A program made the position numbers and the translations under genes. DNA of 33,282 nt from DATBHZ01 sp036557185 (lineage in GTDB: Bacteria; Actinomycetota; Acidimicrobiia; IMCC26256; JAENVU01). Within the stretch, counting starts at the first letter, position 1. Each line of letters opens with the position of its first letter. The notes beneath the pieces are model-generated. The model was not told the origin of the DNA and ran no database searches. It saw nothing but the letters and a program-made list of their open reading frames with translations. Positions 1-7,668 of the stretch are shown in pieces. Location: assembly GCA_036557185.1 (NCBI GenBank), contig DATBHZ010000106.1:1-33282 (forward strand). The letters run 5' to 3'.

Positions 1-305
1 CGCACTACCAGCCCGACGCGACCGTGTGGACGATCGCGCCTGGCGACGTGCCGTTCGATCGGTTGGCGGTCGACACGCCCCGTGCCGGCCTGCTCGGGCT
101 CGCCGGCGATGTTCACGACGTGCCCGAGGGCTGGGTGGCGCTCGCCACGCCCGCCGACAGCGAGGAGTACGCGCGCGTGCTGTACGCCGCGCTCCGGCAG
201 GCCGACGCAATGGGCCTTCCCGTCGTGGTCGCCGTGCTCCCGTCGGACGAGGGGATCGGGGTCGCGGTCTGCGACCGGCTCAGACGGGCTGCCGCGTCCC
301 GGTAG
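1..305 (+). CDS. Sua5/YwlC-type threonylcarbamoyl-AMP synthase, C-terminal part (5' end outside window)
   Basis: The frame is open from base 3 to the TAG at 303-305, so the gene begins before the window. The visible ~100 residues start with HYQPDATVW, which matches the HYAP-type linker that follows the YrdC domain in long Sua5 proteins. They end in a small alpha/beta domain with LYAALRQADAMG and a final DRLRRAAA, the usual signature of the Sua5 C-terminal domain. Family members make threonylcarbamoyl-AMP from threonine, bicarbonate and ATP for the t6A37 modification of tRNAs reading ANN codons. The catalytic YrdC domain itself is not visible, so the call rests on the accessory domain only. 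The stop codon overlaps the putative -10 box of murI. Confidence 0.65.
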   Translation, partial: HYQPDATVWTIAPGDVPFDRLAVDTPRAGLLGLAGDVHDVPEGWVALATPADSEEYARVLYAALRQADAMGLPVVVAVLPSDEGIGVAVCDRLRRAAASR

Positions 306-308
306 CGT
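303..308 (+). promoter_or_regulatory. Candidate -10 box (TAGCGT) for a leaderless murI transcript
   Basis: TAGCGT fits the actinobacterial TANNNT -10 pattern and ends 8 bases before the murI ATG. No Shine-Dalgarno sequence precedes that ATG, so the transcript may begin at the start codon. I see no convincing -35 box. The box overlaps the stop codon of the upstream gene. Confidence 0.35.
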
Positions 309-316
309 TACGCCCG

Positions 317-1120
317 ATGCCCCCGGACCCGAGACCCATCGGCGTGTTCGATTCCGGGCTCGGCGGGCTGACCGTGCTGCGAGCGATGATCGACCTCCTC
401 CCCGGTGAGTCGACCGTGTACTTCGGTGACACCGGCCGGTTCCCGTACGGCCCGAAGCCGGCCGAGGAGCTCGTCGAGCACTCGATCCAGATCGCGGACG
501 TGCTCGTCGAGCGCAAGATCAAGATGCTCGTGGTCGCCTGCAACAGCGCTGCGTCGGCAGCGCTCGACGTCCTGCGCGAGCGGTACGACGTTCCGGTGAT
601 CGGCGTCGTCGAGCCCGGCGTGCGCGCGGCGTCCTCCGCGACTCGGACGGGCCGCGTCGGCGTGATCGGCACCGTGGGAACGATTGCTTCCGGCGCGTAC
701 CAGCGCGCAGCCGAAGGGTTGGGCGTCGAGCTCGCGTGCGCTGCCTGCCCGGGATTCGTCGAGTTCGTCGAGTCGGGCGACGTTCGCTCGGATCAGGTCC
801 ATGTGCTGGCGGAGCGGCTGCTCGCGCCGATGAAGGATGCGAAGGTCGACACGCTCGTCCTCGGCTGCACGCACTACCCGTTGCTCGCGCGCACCATCGG
901 CGACGTCATGGGCCGCGAGGTCGTGCTCGTGTCGAGCGCCGACGAGACTGCATTCGAAGTGCGGCGGGCTCTCGAAGCCGACGCGGAGCATCAGCCCGCG
1001 ACGGCGATCGACGCTGCACACACGTTCATCACGTCTGGTGACATCGCCACCTTCAGGGTCCTCGGAGCGAGATTCCTCGGACCGGAGGTCGATGCTGTCG
1101 AGGCCTGGGCGTGGAGCTGA
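317..1120 (+). CDS. murI: Glutamate racemase
   Basis: A 267-residue protein of normal family length. MurI interconverts L- and D-glutamate in the cytoplasm and supplies D-Glu for peptidoglycan. Visible landmarks are IGVFDSGLGGLTV (residues 8-20, with the conserved Asp12 and Ser13), YFGDTGRFPYG (35-45), the first catalytic cysteine in VACNSA (Cys75) and the second in LGCTHYP (Cys184). The two cysteines are the acid/base pair of the cofactor-independent racemases. A longer in-frame reading extends upstream to base 26, but its product there has no family similarity and it overlaps the Sua5 frame, so I chose the ATG at 317. The gene heads a compact operon, and the next gene starts 10 bases before its stop. 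Confidence 0.95.
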   Translation: MPPDPRPIGVFDSGLGGLTVLRAMIDLLPGESTVYFGDTGRFPYGPKPAEELVEHSIQIADVLVERKIKMLVVACNSAASAALDVLRERYDVPVIGVVEPGVRAASSATRTGRVGVIGTVGTIASGAYQRAAEGLGVELACAACPGFVEFVESGDVRSDQVHVLAERLLAPMKDAKVDTLVLGCTHYPLLARTIGDVMGREVVLVSSADETAFEVRRALEADAEHQPATAIDAAHTFITSGDIATFRVLGARFLGPEVDAVEAWAWS

Positions 1121-1839
1121 CCGTCCTCGGCTGCTCCGGGTCGTATGCGTCCGATGAGCTCGGCCCGTGCAGCGGCTATCTCCTGCGAGACGGTGCGACC
1201 ACGATCTGGATGGACTCCGGCAATGGGACGTTCGTCAACCTCCAGCGTCATGTTGAGCCCGGTGAGCTGACCGCTGTCGTGCTCACCCACGAGCACCCGG
1301 ATCACTGCGCCGACCTGTACAGCCTGCACGTCATGCTCCGCTACGGGCTCGGGCAGCAGGGCCTCGAGGTCTACGCCCCTCGGGGAGCGGAGCAGCACCT
1401 TGGGGCATTGGTCAGCACCTGGGCCGATGCGTTCGTCTGGCACGAGCTGGAGGACGGCTCGACAGCGCGGGTCGGAGCGGTCGACCTCCGGTTCTCGCGC
1501 ACGGACCATCCTCCGCCGACGTTCGCTGTCGAGGCGACGAGCCCTGCGGGGCGCATGATCTACACCTCCGACACCGGTCCCGAGTGGACCGTCGACGCGT
1601 TCGACCGCGGTGCGGACTTCGTGCTCTCCGAAGCCTCCTACCTGCACGACGAGCGCCACACGGCGATGCACCTCTCGGCACGGCAGGCGGGTGAAGCGGC
1701 TCGCGCTGCCGGAGCCCGGCGGTTGATGCTCACGCACCTGTGGCCACGAGTCGAGCGGAAGCGATCGGTCGCGGAAGGATCCGATGCGTTCGGCGCCGAA
1801 GTGCTGCTCGCCGAGCCGCACGCGCAGATCGCTGTCTGA
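1111..1839 (+). CDS. MBL-fold hydrolase, Rv1339-like (possible cyclic nucleotide phosphodiesterase)
   Basis: A 242-residue cytoplasmic metallo-beta-lactamase-fold protein starting with GTG inside the end of murI. Metal ligands are clear: THEHPDH (His60, His62, Asp64, His65), TDH (His133), YTSDTG (Asp154) and LTHL (His209). ELAC/RNase Z-like proteins have the same arrangement, but the protein is short and lacks an exosite arm. Its position between murI and rph, followed by the Ham1-type pyrophosphatase, is the order I recall for Mycobacterium tuberculosis Rv1338-Rv1341, where the Rv1339 family has been reported to hydrolyse cAMP. A phosphodiesterase role is therefore plausible by synteny but not proved by sequence. 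A tRNA- or rRNA-processing nuclease partner of RNase PH is the main alternative. Confidence 0.8.
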   Translation: MELTVLGCSGSYASDELGPCSGYLLRDGATTIWMDSGNGTFVNLQRHVEPGELTAVVLTHEHPDHCADLYSLHVMLRYGLGQQGLEVYAPRGAEQHLGALVSTWADAFVWHELEDGSTARVGAVDLRFSRTDHPPPTFAVEATSPAGRMIYTSDTGPEWTVDAFDRGADFVLSEASYLHDERHTAMHLSARQAGEAARAAGARRLMLTHLWPRVERKRSVAEGSDAFGAEVLLAEPHAQIAV

Positions 1840-1854
1840 GGAGAGAGAACGCTG

Positions 1855-2598
1855 ATGGGCATCCGGAGCGACGGACGCGAGCCGGATCAGCTCCGGCCGG
1901 TCACGTTCACGCGCGACTACACCGAATTCGCGCTGGGCTCGATGCTCGTCGAGTTCGGCAAGACGCGCGTGCTGTGCACCGCGTCGCTCGAGGAGCGGGT
2001 GCCGCCGTGGATGCGCGGGAGTGGCAAGGGGTGGGTGACTGCCGAGTACTCGATGCTGCCGGGCGCGAGCGCAGAACGTGTCAACCGCGAAGCGGCGCGC
2101 GGCAAACAGAGCGGCCGCACGCAGGAGATCCAGCGCCTGATCGGCAGGTCCCTCCGCGCCGTGATCGATCTCGTCGCGCTCGGCGAGCGGCAGATCACGG
2201 TCGATTGCGACGCGCTGCAAGCGGACGGTGGCACGCGAACGGCGTCGATCTGCGGAGGCTTCCTCGCGCTGCACGACGCATGCTCCCGTCTCGTCGCCGC
2301 GAAGCAGATCCCGGAGCACCCGATGACCGATCTCTGCGCGGCCATCTCCGTCGGTGTCGTCGGCGCGCTCCCGAGCCTGGACCTCGACTACTCCGAGGAC
2401 TCGACGGCCGAGGTCGACATGAACGTCGTGATGACCGGTGCCGGCAGGTTCATCGAGGTGCAGGGCACCGCCGAGGGCATGGCGTTCAGCCGCGACGAGC
2501 TCGACGAGCTGCTGCGGTTGGCGGAGCACGGGATCGGCCAGATCTTCGACATGCAGCGGGCGACGATCGCAGCGCCTCCGTCCCCACGACCGGCGTGA
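1855..2598 (+). CDS. rph: Ribonuclease PH
   Basis: A 247-residue phosphorolytic 3'-5' exoribonuclease that trims tRNA 3' ends using inorganic phosphate and works as a hexameric ring in the cytoplasm. The N-terminus (RSDGREPDQLRPVTF), WVTAEYSMLPGA (60-71), the RNA-binding stretch SGRTQEIQRLIGRSLR (86-101) and the phosphate site DGGTRTA (124-130) are all intact. The C-terminal VDMNVVMTG and FIEVQGTAEG motifs are also present. The ATG is preceded by a purine-rich GAGGAGAGAGAA, a good ribosome binding site. The stop overlaps the next start by 4 bases (GTGA), so translation with rdgB is likely coupled. Confidence 0.96.
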   Translation: MGIRSDGREPDQLRPVTFTRDYTEFALGSMLVEFGKTRVLCTASLEERVPPWMRGSGKGWVTAEYSMLPGASAERVNREAARGKQSGRTQEIQRLIGRSLRAVIDLVALGERQITVDCDALQADGGTRTASICGGFLALHDACSRLVAAKQIPEHPMTDLCAAISVGVVGALPSLDLDYSEDSTAEVDMNVVMTGAGRFIEVQGTAEGMAFSRDELDELLRLAEHGIGQIFDMQRATIAAPPSPRPA

Positions 2599-3218
2599 CC
2601 CGAAGGGTTGTCGTCGCGACCGCGAATCCCGACAAGGCACGCGAGATGCGAGCTGTCCTCGCGGAGGCCGGTCTCGCGATCGAGCTCGTCGATCGCCCTC
2701 CCGACGTTCCCGAGGTCGAGGAGACGGGCGCGACGCTCGAGGAGAACTCGCGGCTCAAAGCCGACGCCCTCCGCGACGCCACGGGCCTCCCTGCGATCGC
2801 GGACGACACCGGGCTCGAGGTCGATGCCCTGGACGGTGCGCCCGGCGTGCTGAGCGCCCGGTACGCGGGACCCCGTGCAAGCTACGGCGAGAACGTCCGG
2901 AAGCTGCTCGCCGAGCTCGCATCCCGTCCCGACGCGACGCGCTCCGCACGGTTCCGAACGGTCGTGGTCCTGGCGCAGGTGGACGGCAGTGAGATCGTGG
3001 CGAGCGGGACCGTGGAGGGCGAGATCATCGACCACACGCGCGGCGACCAGGGGTTCGGCTACGACCCGGTCTTCGTACCTGCTGCGGCCGGCGGCGAGAC
3101 GTTCGCGCAGATGGAGCCCGCTCGGAAGCACGCGTTGTCGCATCGCGGGCAAGCACTGCGCACGCTCGCGGTGCGCATGCGCGAGGCTGGGTGGCCGACC
3201 GAAGCCAGGGGGGAATGA
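2595..3218 (+). CDS. rdgB: RdgB/HAM1 family non-canonical purine NTP pyrophosphatase
   Basis: A 207-residue protein that hydrolyses ITP, dITP and XTP to monophosphates plus pyrophosphate and keeps deaminated purines out of nucleic acids. Family motifs are ATANPDKAREM (8-18), the metal-binding acidic pair in VEETG (41-45), IADDTGLEVDALDGAPGV (68-85), FGYDPVF (154-160) and SHRGQAL (182-188). I chose the GTG at 2595, which overlaps the rph stop in a GTGA junction and places the first beta strand at the correct distance. The frame is open further upstream, but there it only shadows rph. The order rph-rdgB is widespread in actinobacteria and other phyla. Confidence 0.95.
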   Translation: MTRRVVVATANPDKAREMRAVLAEAGLAIELVDRPPDVPEVEETGATLEENSRLKADALRDATGLPAIADDTGLEVDALDGAPGVLSARYAGPRASYGENVRKLLAELASRPDATRSARFRTVVVLAQVDGSEIVASGTVEGEIIDHTRGDQGFGYDPVFVPAAAGGETFAQMEPARKHALSHRGQALRTLAVRMREAGWPTEARGE

Positions 3219-4153
3219 AGGTGCCACTGACACAGCAGGCCCAGACAGTGCTCGACATGATGACGTCGCTCGGCTTTGGCGGGCTCGCACTCGACGCCGA
3301 TCCACTCGAGATCCGCGCGCTGTACGACGGTGCGATCGTGCCCAGCTCGATCGCGATCGAGTACGTCGAGGACCGCGCAGTTCCCGGCCCTGCGGGCGAC
3401 ATCCCGGTGCGCATCTACCGGCCGGCGGGCACCTCCCCGCAGCCGGTGCTCGTCTACTTCCACGGCGGCGGCTGGGTGCTCGGCGGTCTCGAGACCCACG
3501 ACGGGACCTGCCGCCGGTTCGCCGACGACGCCGGGTGCATCGTCGTGTCGGTCGACTACCGGTTGGCCCCCGAGACGAGGTTCCCGGGCGCGGTCGACGA
3601 CTGCTACGCGGCGACGTGCTGGGTCGCGGAGCACGCCGCCGAGATCGGTGCCGATCCGGCTCGGGTGGCGATCGGCGGCGACAGCGCGGGCGGCAACCTG
3701 ACGGCCGTCGTCGCCCAGCTCGCTCGCGATCGCGGAGGTCCGGCCCTGGTCTTCCAGCTCATGATCTATCCGGTGACGGATTGCGAGTACGCGAGTCGCT
3801 CGATGGTCGACAACGCCGAGGGCTACTTCCTCACGGCGGACGGGATGCGGTGGTTCTACGGCCTGTATCTCTCCGATCCCGACGAGGAAGCCGATCCGCG
3901 CGTCTCACCGCTGCGCGCCGCGGATCTCTCGAACCTTCCGCCGGGCTTCGTGCTCACGGCGGAGTTCGATCCGCTCCGCGACCAGGGCCGCGCGTACGCG
4001 GCGGCGTTGCGAGCCGCGGGGAACGAGGTCCCCGACACGCTGTACGAGGGCGTCTTCCACGGATTCTTCGCGATGTACGACCTCATCGACGTCGGGAAGC
4101 AGGCGATGCTCGACGCCGTCGCGGCGTTGCGCGGCGCGTTCGAGGAGCGCTGA
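3215..4153 (+). CDS. HSL-family alpha/beta hydrolase (esterase/lipase)
   Basis: A 312-residue serine hydrolase of the hormone-sensitive-lipase group. It carries the oxyanion-hole motif HGGG (83-86), the nucleophile elbow GDSAGG with Ser157, the acid in FDPLRD (Asp252) and the catalytic His282 in FHGF. The cap helices precede residue 60, as usual in this group. Substrates are probably short- to medium-chain acyl esters, but nothing in the sequence fixes them. The ATG at 3215 overlaps the rdgB stop (ATGA) and is preceded by CCAGGGGGGA, a strong ribosome binding site. An in-frame GTG at 3191 would add 8 residues and is less well placed. No signal peptide is visible, so a cytoplasmic enzyme is expected. 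Confidence 0.9.
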   Translation: MKVPLTQQAQTVLDMMTSLGFGGLALDADPLEIRALYDGAIVPSSIAIEYVEDRAVPGPAGDIPVRIYRPAGTSPQPVLVYFHGGGWVLGGLETHDGTCRRFADDAGCIVVSVDYRLAPETRFPGAVDDCYAATCWVAEHAAEIGADPARVAIGGDSAGGNLTAVVAQLARDRGGPALVFQLMIYPVTDCEYASRSMVDNAEGYFLTADGMRWFYGLYLSDPDEEADPRVSPLRAADLSNLPPGFVLTAEFDPLRDQGRAYAAALRAAGNEVPDTLYEGVFHGFFAMYDLIDVGKQAMLDAVAALRGAFEER

Positions 4154-4160
4154 GGCGCGC

Positions 4161-4718
4161 GTGGCCGTCATCGACCTCGCTGGGTTCGTCGCGGACCTGA
4201 AGGACCACGCGGTCGAGCACGGCTTCCACGTTCACGACGAGCGGCACTTCGTCGAGAGCTACTCGCTGCGTCAGAACTGGGAGGTCGACATGCATCCCGA
4301 GGAGGGATGCGAGGGCCCGGTCGACCTCTACCTCTCCCTCGAGGTGGATCCGCGGGTCCTCCTCGGCTTCGAGGACGCGGTGATCGAGGGAGAGGGCTAC
4401 GAGGATCCGCCCGACGACTTCTTCCTCGCGTTGAGCTTCACCTGGGCGCTGCCGCCCCTGCCGCAGTCGCCCGATCTGCTCGTGCTCGCAACCGAGCTGG
4501 CGGCCGTCGGCGGGCCGGACCTCCCGCTCGAGGTGTCGGCCATCGACTCGTACCCCTCCGTCACGGATGCCCCCGAGACGAGCCTGCGCGTGGTCGCTCA
4601 CCAGCGCGTCTCCCTGCTGCGCATCCGGGACGGTGAGGAGGTGCCCTGCGAGACGCTGGAGCGCTGCCTCGCCGTGAGCCGCTCGTTGCTCGGCCGGGCC
4701 GAGACCTGGCTGAGCTGA
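4161..4718 (+). CDS. Unknown acidic 185-aa protein
   Basis: I do not recognise this family. The GTG start follows the esterase stop by 7 bases and has a GAGG box at suitable spacing, so it belongs to the same operon. The product is strongly acidic, especially around residues 30-100, has no signal peptide or membrane segment, and reads as a compact mixed alpha/beta protein with repeated hydrophobic strands (VDLYLSLEVD, FFLALSFTW). Only two cysteines are present, in the last third (VPCETLERC). Coding quality (codon use, frame) resembles its neighbours. It could be an accessory or regulatory protein of the upstream operon, and no function can be assigned. Confidence 0.7.
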   Translation: MAVIDLAGFVADLKDHAVEHGFHVHDERHFVESYSLRQNWEVDMHPEEGCEGPVDLYLSLEVDPRVLLGFEDAVIEGEGYEDPPDDFFLALSFTWALPPLPQSPDLLVLATELAAVGGPDLPLEVSAIDSYPSVTDAPETSLRVVAHQRVSLLRIRDGEEVPCETLERCLAVSRSLLGRAETWLS

Positions 4719-4729
4719 CCGAGCCGAAC

Positions 4730-4747
4730 CGGGCGCGGTGCCCGTTT
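4730..4747 (+). terminator. Short GC hairpin with T-run, weak intrinsic terminator
   Basis: CGGGC (4730-4734) and GCCCG (4740-4744) pair around a 5-base loop and are followed directly by TTT. It lies 12 bases after the stop of the 185-aa gene and 18 bases before the next start, so it may end the murI operon. The stem is short. Confidence 0.35.
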
Positions 4748-4764
4748 CTGCGATGATTGCGCCC

Positions 4765-5109
4765 ATGCCGATGCGCACCGACTGCCGCCATTACGAGAGC
4801 CGGACGTACGCGAACGGCGAGACCGTGCGGAAGTGCCGCCTCGACCTCGCGCCCGAGGCTCCATGGCGATGCCCGGACGACTGCCCGAGCTTCGACCTGC
4901 GGAAGTTCGACGCCGGATGGCAGTACGGGAGCCTCGGATCCCCCGAGGACCAACCCGAGTCCGAGCCGACGGGCGACGACGTGGGTGCCCTGCTCGACGA
5001 CGCCGAGGACATCGTGAACGCAGCCGCGCCCGAGATCCTCGCCGAGTTCGAGGCCAAGCGGTCGAAGAGCCTCCTGCGCCGCAAGGGCAAAGGCAAGCGA
5101 CGCCGCTAG
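4765..5109 (+). CDS. Small four-cysteine protein with basic tail
   Basis: A 114-residue protein of unknown function. The N-terminal 40 residues hold four cysteines (Cys7, Cys24, Cys36, Cys40; the last two as CPDDC), a likely metal site. A low-complexity acidic middle (about 60-85) and a final run of lysines and arginines (SKSLLRRKGKGKRRR) follow. The basic tail suggests contact with RNA, DNA or membrane phospholipids. I chose the third in-frame ATG (4765) because the cysteine motif begins right after it; ATGs at 4750 and 4738 are possible but lie closer to or inside the preceding hairpin. No ribosome binding site is visible, and GATGAT 7 bases upstream may be a leaderless -10 box. The stop codon sits inside a hairpin that continues towards the flippase gene. 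Confidence 0.75.
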   Translation: MPMRTDCRHYESRTYANGETVRKCRLDLAPEAPWRCPDDCPSFDLRKFDAGWQYGSLGSPEDQPESEPTGDDVGALLDDAEDIVNAAAPEILAEFEAKRSKSLLRRKGKGKRRR

Positions 5110-5133
5110 GAGCGGCGTCCGTGCCGAGGCACG
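5099..5133 (+). terminator. Two adjacent perfect hairpins around the stop codon
   Basis: GACGCCGCT (5099-5107) pairs perfectly with AGCGGCGTC (5111-5119) around AGG. Immediately after, CGTGCC (5120-5125) pairs with GGCACG (5128-5133). The first stem and its loop contain the TAG stop of the small Cys4 gene. No T-run follows, so this could be a factor-dependent terminator, an mRNA stabiliser or a translation control element for the flippase gene 18 bases downstream. Confidence 0.35.
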
Positions 5134-5151
5134 ACGGGTGAGGCGAACGGG

Positions 5152-7572
5152 ATGACGAGCACCGTCGACTCGACCGTCGCCGGCCCCGGCAAGCCCACGA
5201 GCCGCTGGCGCGGCCGCGCGTTCGGTCCCGCTTCCGAGCTTCCGTACCGCAGGCGCACGCGTGACGTCGTGGTCGGCGTGCTCGCCTTCACGATCGTCGG
5301 CCTCACGATCGCGCACTACGGGCACAGCTCCAAGAGCGAGCTCGATCTCTTCGAGGCGATCAACGGGCTGCCGAACGAGCTCGACTCGGCCTTCCGCGCG
5401 ATCTACGGCCTGAGCGCGCTGTGGGCGGTAGGCCTCGTCCTGGTCGCGGCCCTCGTCGCGCGTCGGTGGCGTCTCGCGCGGGACCTCGCCATCGCCGGTG
5501 TGGTCTCGTGGGCAGCGGCGCGCGTGATCGGCGAGATCGTCGCGGGATCGGGCGGGATCTCGGCGTCGGTCAAGGTCGTGGTCCGCATCGGCCAGTCGAG
5601 CCCGTCGTTCCCGGTCGCGCGTCTCGCCGTGCTGGTGGCCGTCATCTCGGCCGCGTCGCCATACCTGACGCGCCCGGTGCGACGGCTCGGGCAGCTGCTC
5701 GTGCTGCTCACAGTGTTCGCCGCGCTGTACCTCGGCGTGGGTCTCCCGAACGCTGCCGTGGCCGGGATCGCGCTCGGTTGGGGGGTCGCGGCAGTGGTGC
5801 ACTTCGCCTTCGGATCCCCGGGAGGCCGGCCCACGTCGAACCAGGTGGCCGGTGCTCTCGCGGACCTCGGGATCGACGCGACCGATGTGGCGCTCGTCGA
5901 CCCACAACCGCGCCACGGCACGGTCATGATGGCGCTCGCGCCCGGCGGACCGCTCAGCGTGCGAGTGCTGGGGCGCGACGAGACGGACGCGCAGACGTTC
6001 GCAAGGCTCTGGCGCTTCACCGTCTACAAGGACGGCGGTCCGAGGGTGCATCTCACGCGGCTCGAGGATGTCGAGCAGGAGGCGTATGCGCTCCTGCTCG
6101 CCGAGCGCGCGGGCGTTCGAGTGCCCCCGGTGGTCGTCGCAGGGAGCGGCGGGCCGAACGCAGCGCTCCTCGTCACCCGGCCGCTCGGAGGCATCTCGCT
6201 GGCGGACGCAACTCCGGACCGAGCGAATGACGCGACCCTCGATGCCGTCTGGCACCAGGTCTCGCTGATGCACGGCGCGCACGTCGCGCACAGCCGCTTG
6301 AACACGGGCCACCTCGTGCTGACGGCCGACGGTCCGGGGATCGTCGACTTCGAGGACGCCACCGGTTCTGCAACCGAACAGCAGCAGGCCGCGGACGTTG
6401 CCGAGCTGCTCGTGAGCACCGCGGCGATCGTCGGCACGGATCGTGCCGTGGCGGCGGCCAAGCGCGGCCTGGGGCGCGAAGCCCTCGAACGCGCGCTCCC
6501 GCTGCTGCAACCTGCGGCGCTCAGCCGCGATCTGCACGTGCACGGCCGCGAGCGCCGCAAGGAGCTCCACAAACGCATCGACGATCTCCGCGCTGCGGCG
6601 GCATCCGCCGCGGGGAGCGAGGCGCCGCCGCTGCAGGAGCTGCACCGCGTCAGCACCACGAACCTGCTCATGGCGGTGGGAACACTGATCGCGATCGGCG
6701 CGCTGCTCTCTCAGGTCGGCAGCCCGCAAGAGCTCTGGGACACGGTGACGTCCGCGAACATCTGGTGGCTCGTGGTCGCGCTGCTCATCTCGTTCGCGAC
6801 GAACATCGCGACCGCCATCGCGCTCATGGGCACGGTCCCGATCCCGCTCCCGCTGTGGCGCACGAGCGAGCTCCAACTCTCGATGTCGTTCTCGAACCTC
6901 GCCGTTCCCGCGGTCGGCGGCATGGCGGCGCAGATCCGCTTCCTGCAGCGGCAGGGATGTGATCTGGCCTCTGCGGTGGCCTCGGGCGGGCTGCTCATCA
7001 ACGCCGGCAACATCCTCGCCCAGGTGGTCCTGTTCGGGTTCGCGCTGCTGCTCTCACCGAACACGCTCCACTTCGGACAGATCCCGACGAGCAGCATCTT
7101 CGAGGTCGTCCTCATCGCGATCGCGCTCCTTGCGATCGCGGCGGCGGTGATTCGTTACGTCCCGCGGATCCGCCGGGCGGTCGTCCCACAGCTGCGCAGT
7201 GCCGCCACCACCATGTGGGAGGCGGCTCGCTCGCCTCGCCGGGTCGCGTGCCTGCTCGGAGGAAACGCGATCAATGCGGTCATGTACGCGCTGGTCCTGG
7301 ACGCGTGCGTCGCCGCGTTCGGGGGATCGATCAATTTCTGGACGCTGCTCGCCATCAACATCTTCGTGTCGACGATCGCGTCGCTCGTCCCGATTCCCGG
7401 TGGCAACACGGCAGTCTCGGCGGTGGGTCTCTCCGGCGCCCTCACTGCCGCAGGGGTTCCCACCGCCATCTCGGTCGCCGCGGTGCTGACCGACCAGCTC
7501 GTCACGAGCTTCATCCCCGCAGTGCCCGGCTGGTTCGCGACCAATGACCTGCTGCACCACGAGTACCTGTAG
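5152..7572 (+). CDS. Membrane fusion protein: degenerate PAP2 unit, pseudokinase, YbhN/MprF-like flippase unit
   Basis: An 806-residue protein with three parts. Residues 38-220 form about five membrane helices resembling a PAP2 phosphatase, but the phosphatase residues are lost: PSGH reads PSFP (151-154), and the SR...H part of the usual SRLYLGVHYPSD stretch reads AALYLGVGLPNA (190-201). Residues 235-455 resemble an aminoglycoside phosphotransferase/ABC1-like kinase, yet the catalytic loop HGDLHxxN is HSRLNTGH (380-387); the DFG-like IVDFEDA (397-403) is kept. Residues 500-800 are six to eight helices of the lysylphosphatidylglycerol-synthetase transmembrane (UPF0104/YbhN) family, with conserved SNLAVPAVGG and SLVPIPGG. 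Members of that family are lipid flippases or membrane parts of lipid-modifying enzymes. The first two units therefore look like sensors or scaffolds rather than enzymes. A GAGG box upstream supports the ATG. Confidence 0.85.
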   Translation: MTSTVDSTVAGPGKPTSRWRGRAFGPASELPYRRRTRDVVVGVLAFTIVGLTIAHYGHSSKSELDLFEAINGLPNELDSAFRAIYGLSALWAVGLVLVAALVARRWRLARDLAIAGVVSWAAARVIGEIVAGSGGISASVKVVVRIGQSSPSFPVARLAVLVAVISAASPYLTRPVRRLGQLLVLLTVFAALYLGVGLPNAAVAGIALGWGVAAVVHFAFGSPGGRPTSNQVAGALADLGIDATDVALVDPQPRHGTVMMALAPGGPLSVRVLGRDETDAQTFARLWRFTVYKDGGPRVHLTRLEDVEQEAYALLLAERAGVRVPPVVVAGSGGPNAALLVTRPLGGISLADATPDRANDATLDAVWHQVSLMHGAHVAHSRLNTGHLVLTADGPGIVDFEDATGSATEQQQAADVAELLVSTAAIVGTDRAVAAAKRGLGREALERALPLLQPAALSRDLHVHGRERRKELHKRIDDLRAAAASAAGSEAPPLQELHRVSTTNLLMAVGTLIAIGALLSQVGSPQELWDTVTSANIWWLVVALLISFATNIATAIALMGTVPIPLPLWRTSELQLSMSFSNLAVPAVGGMAAQIRFLQRQGCDLASAVASGGLLINAGNILAQVVLFGFALLLSPNTLHFGQIPTSSIFEVVLIAIALLAIAAAVIRYVPRIRRAVVPQLRSAATTMWEAARSPRRVACLLGGNAINAVMYALVLDACVAAFGGSINFWTLLAINIFVSTIASLVPIPGGNTAVSAVGLSGALTAAGVPTAISVAAVLTDQLVTSFIPAVPGWFATNDLLHHEYL

Positions 7573-7668
7573 GTTCCGCGCCGGCGTGCTGCCGAGGCCG
7601 AGCGCTTTGGTGCGCCGCGGTGTGGCAACCTCGGAGTTCGACATGTTGCAGCGAGAGGTCGTGACCGG

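Noticed and set aside
26..316. An N-terminal extension of murI to base 26
   Set aside because: The 97 extra residues are Arg-rich, unlike MurI, and the region codes for the Sua5 C-terminal domain in another frame.
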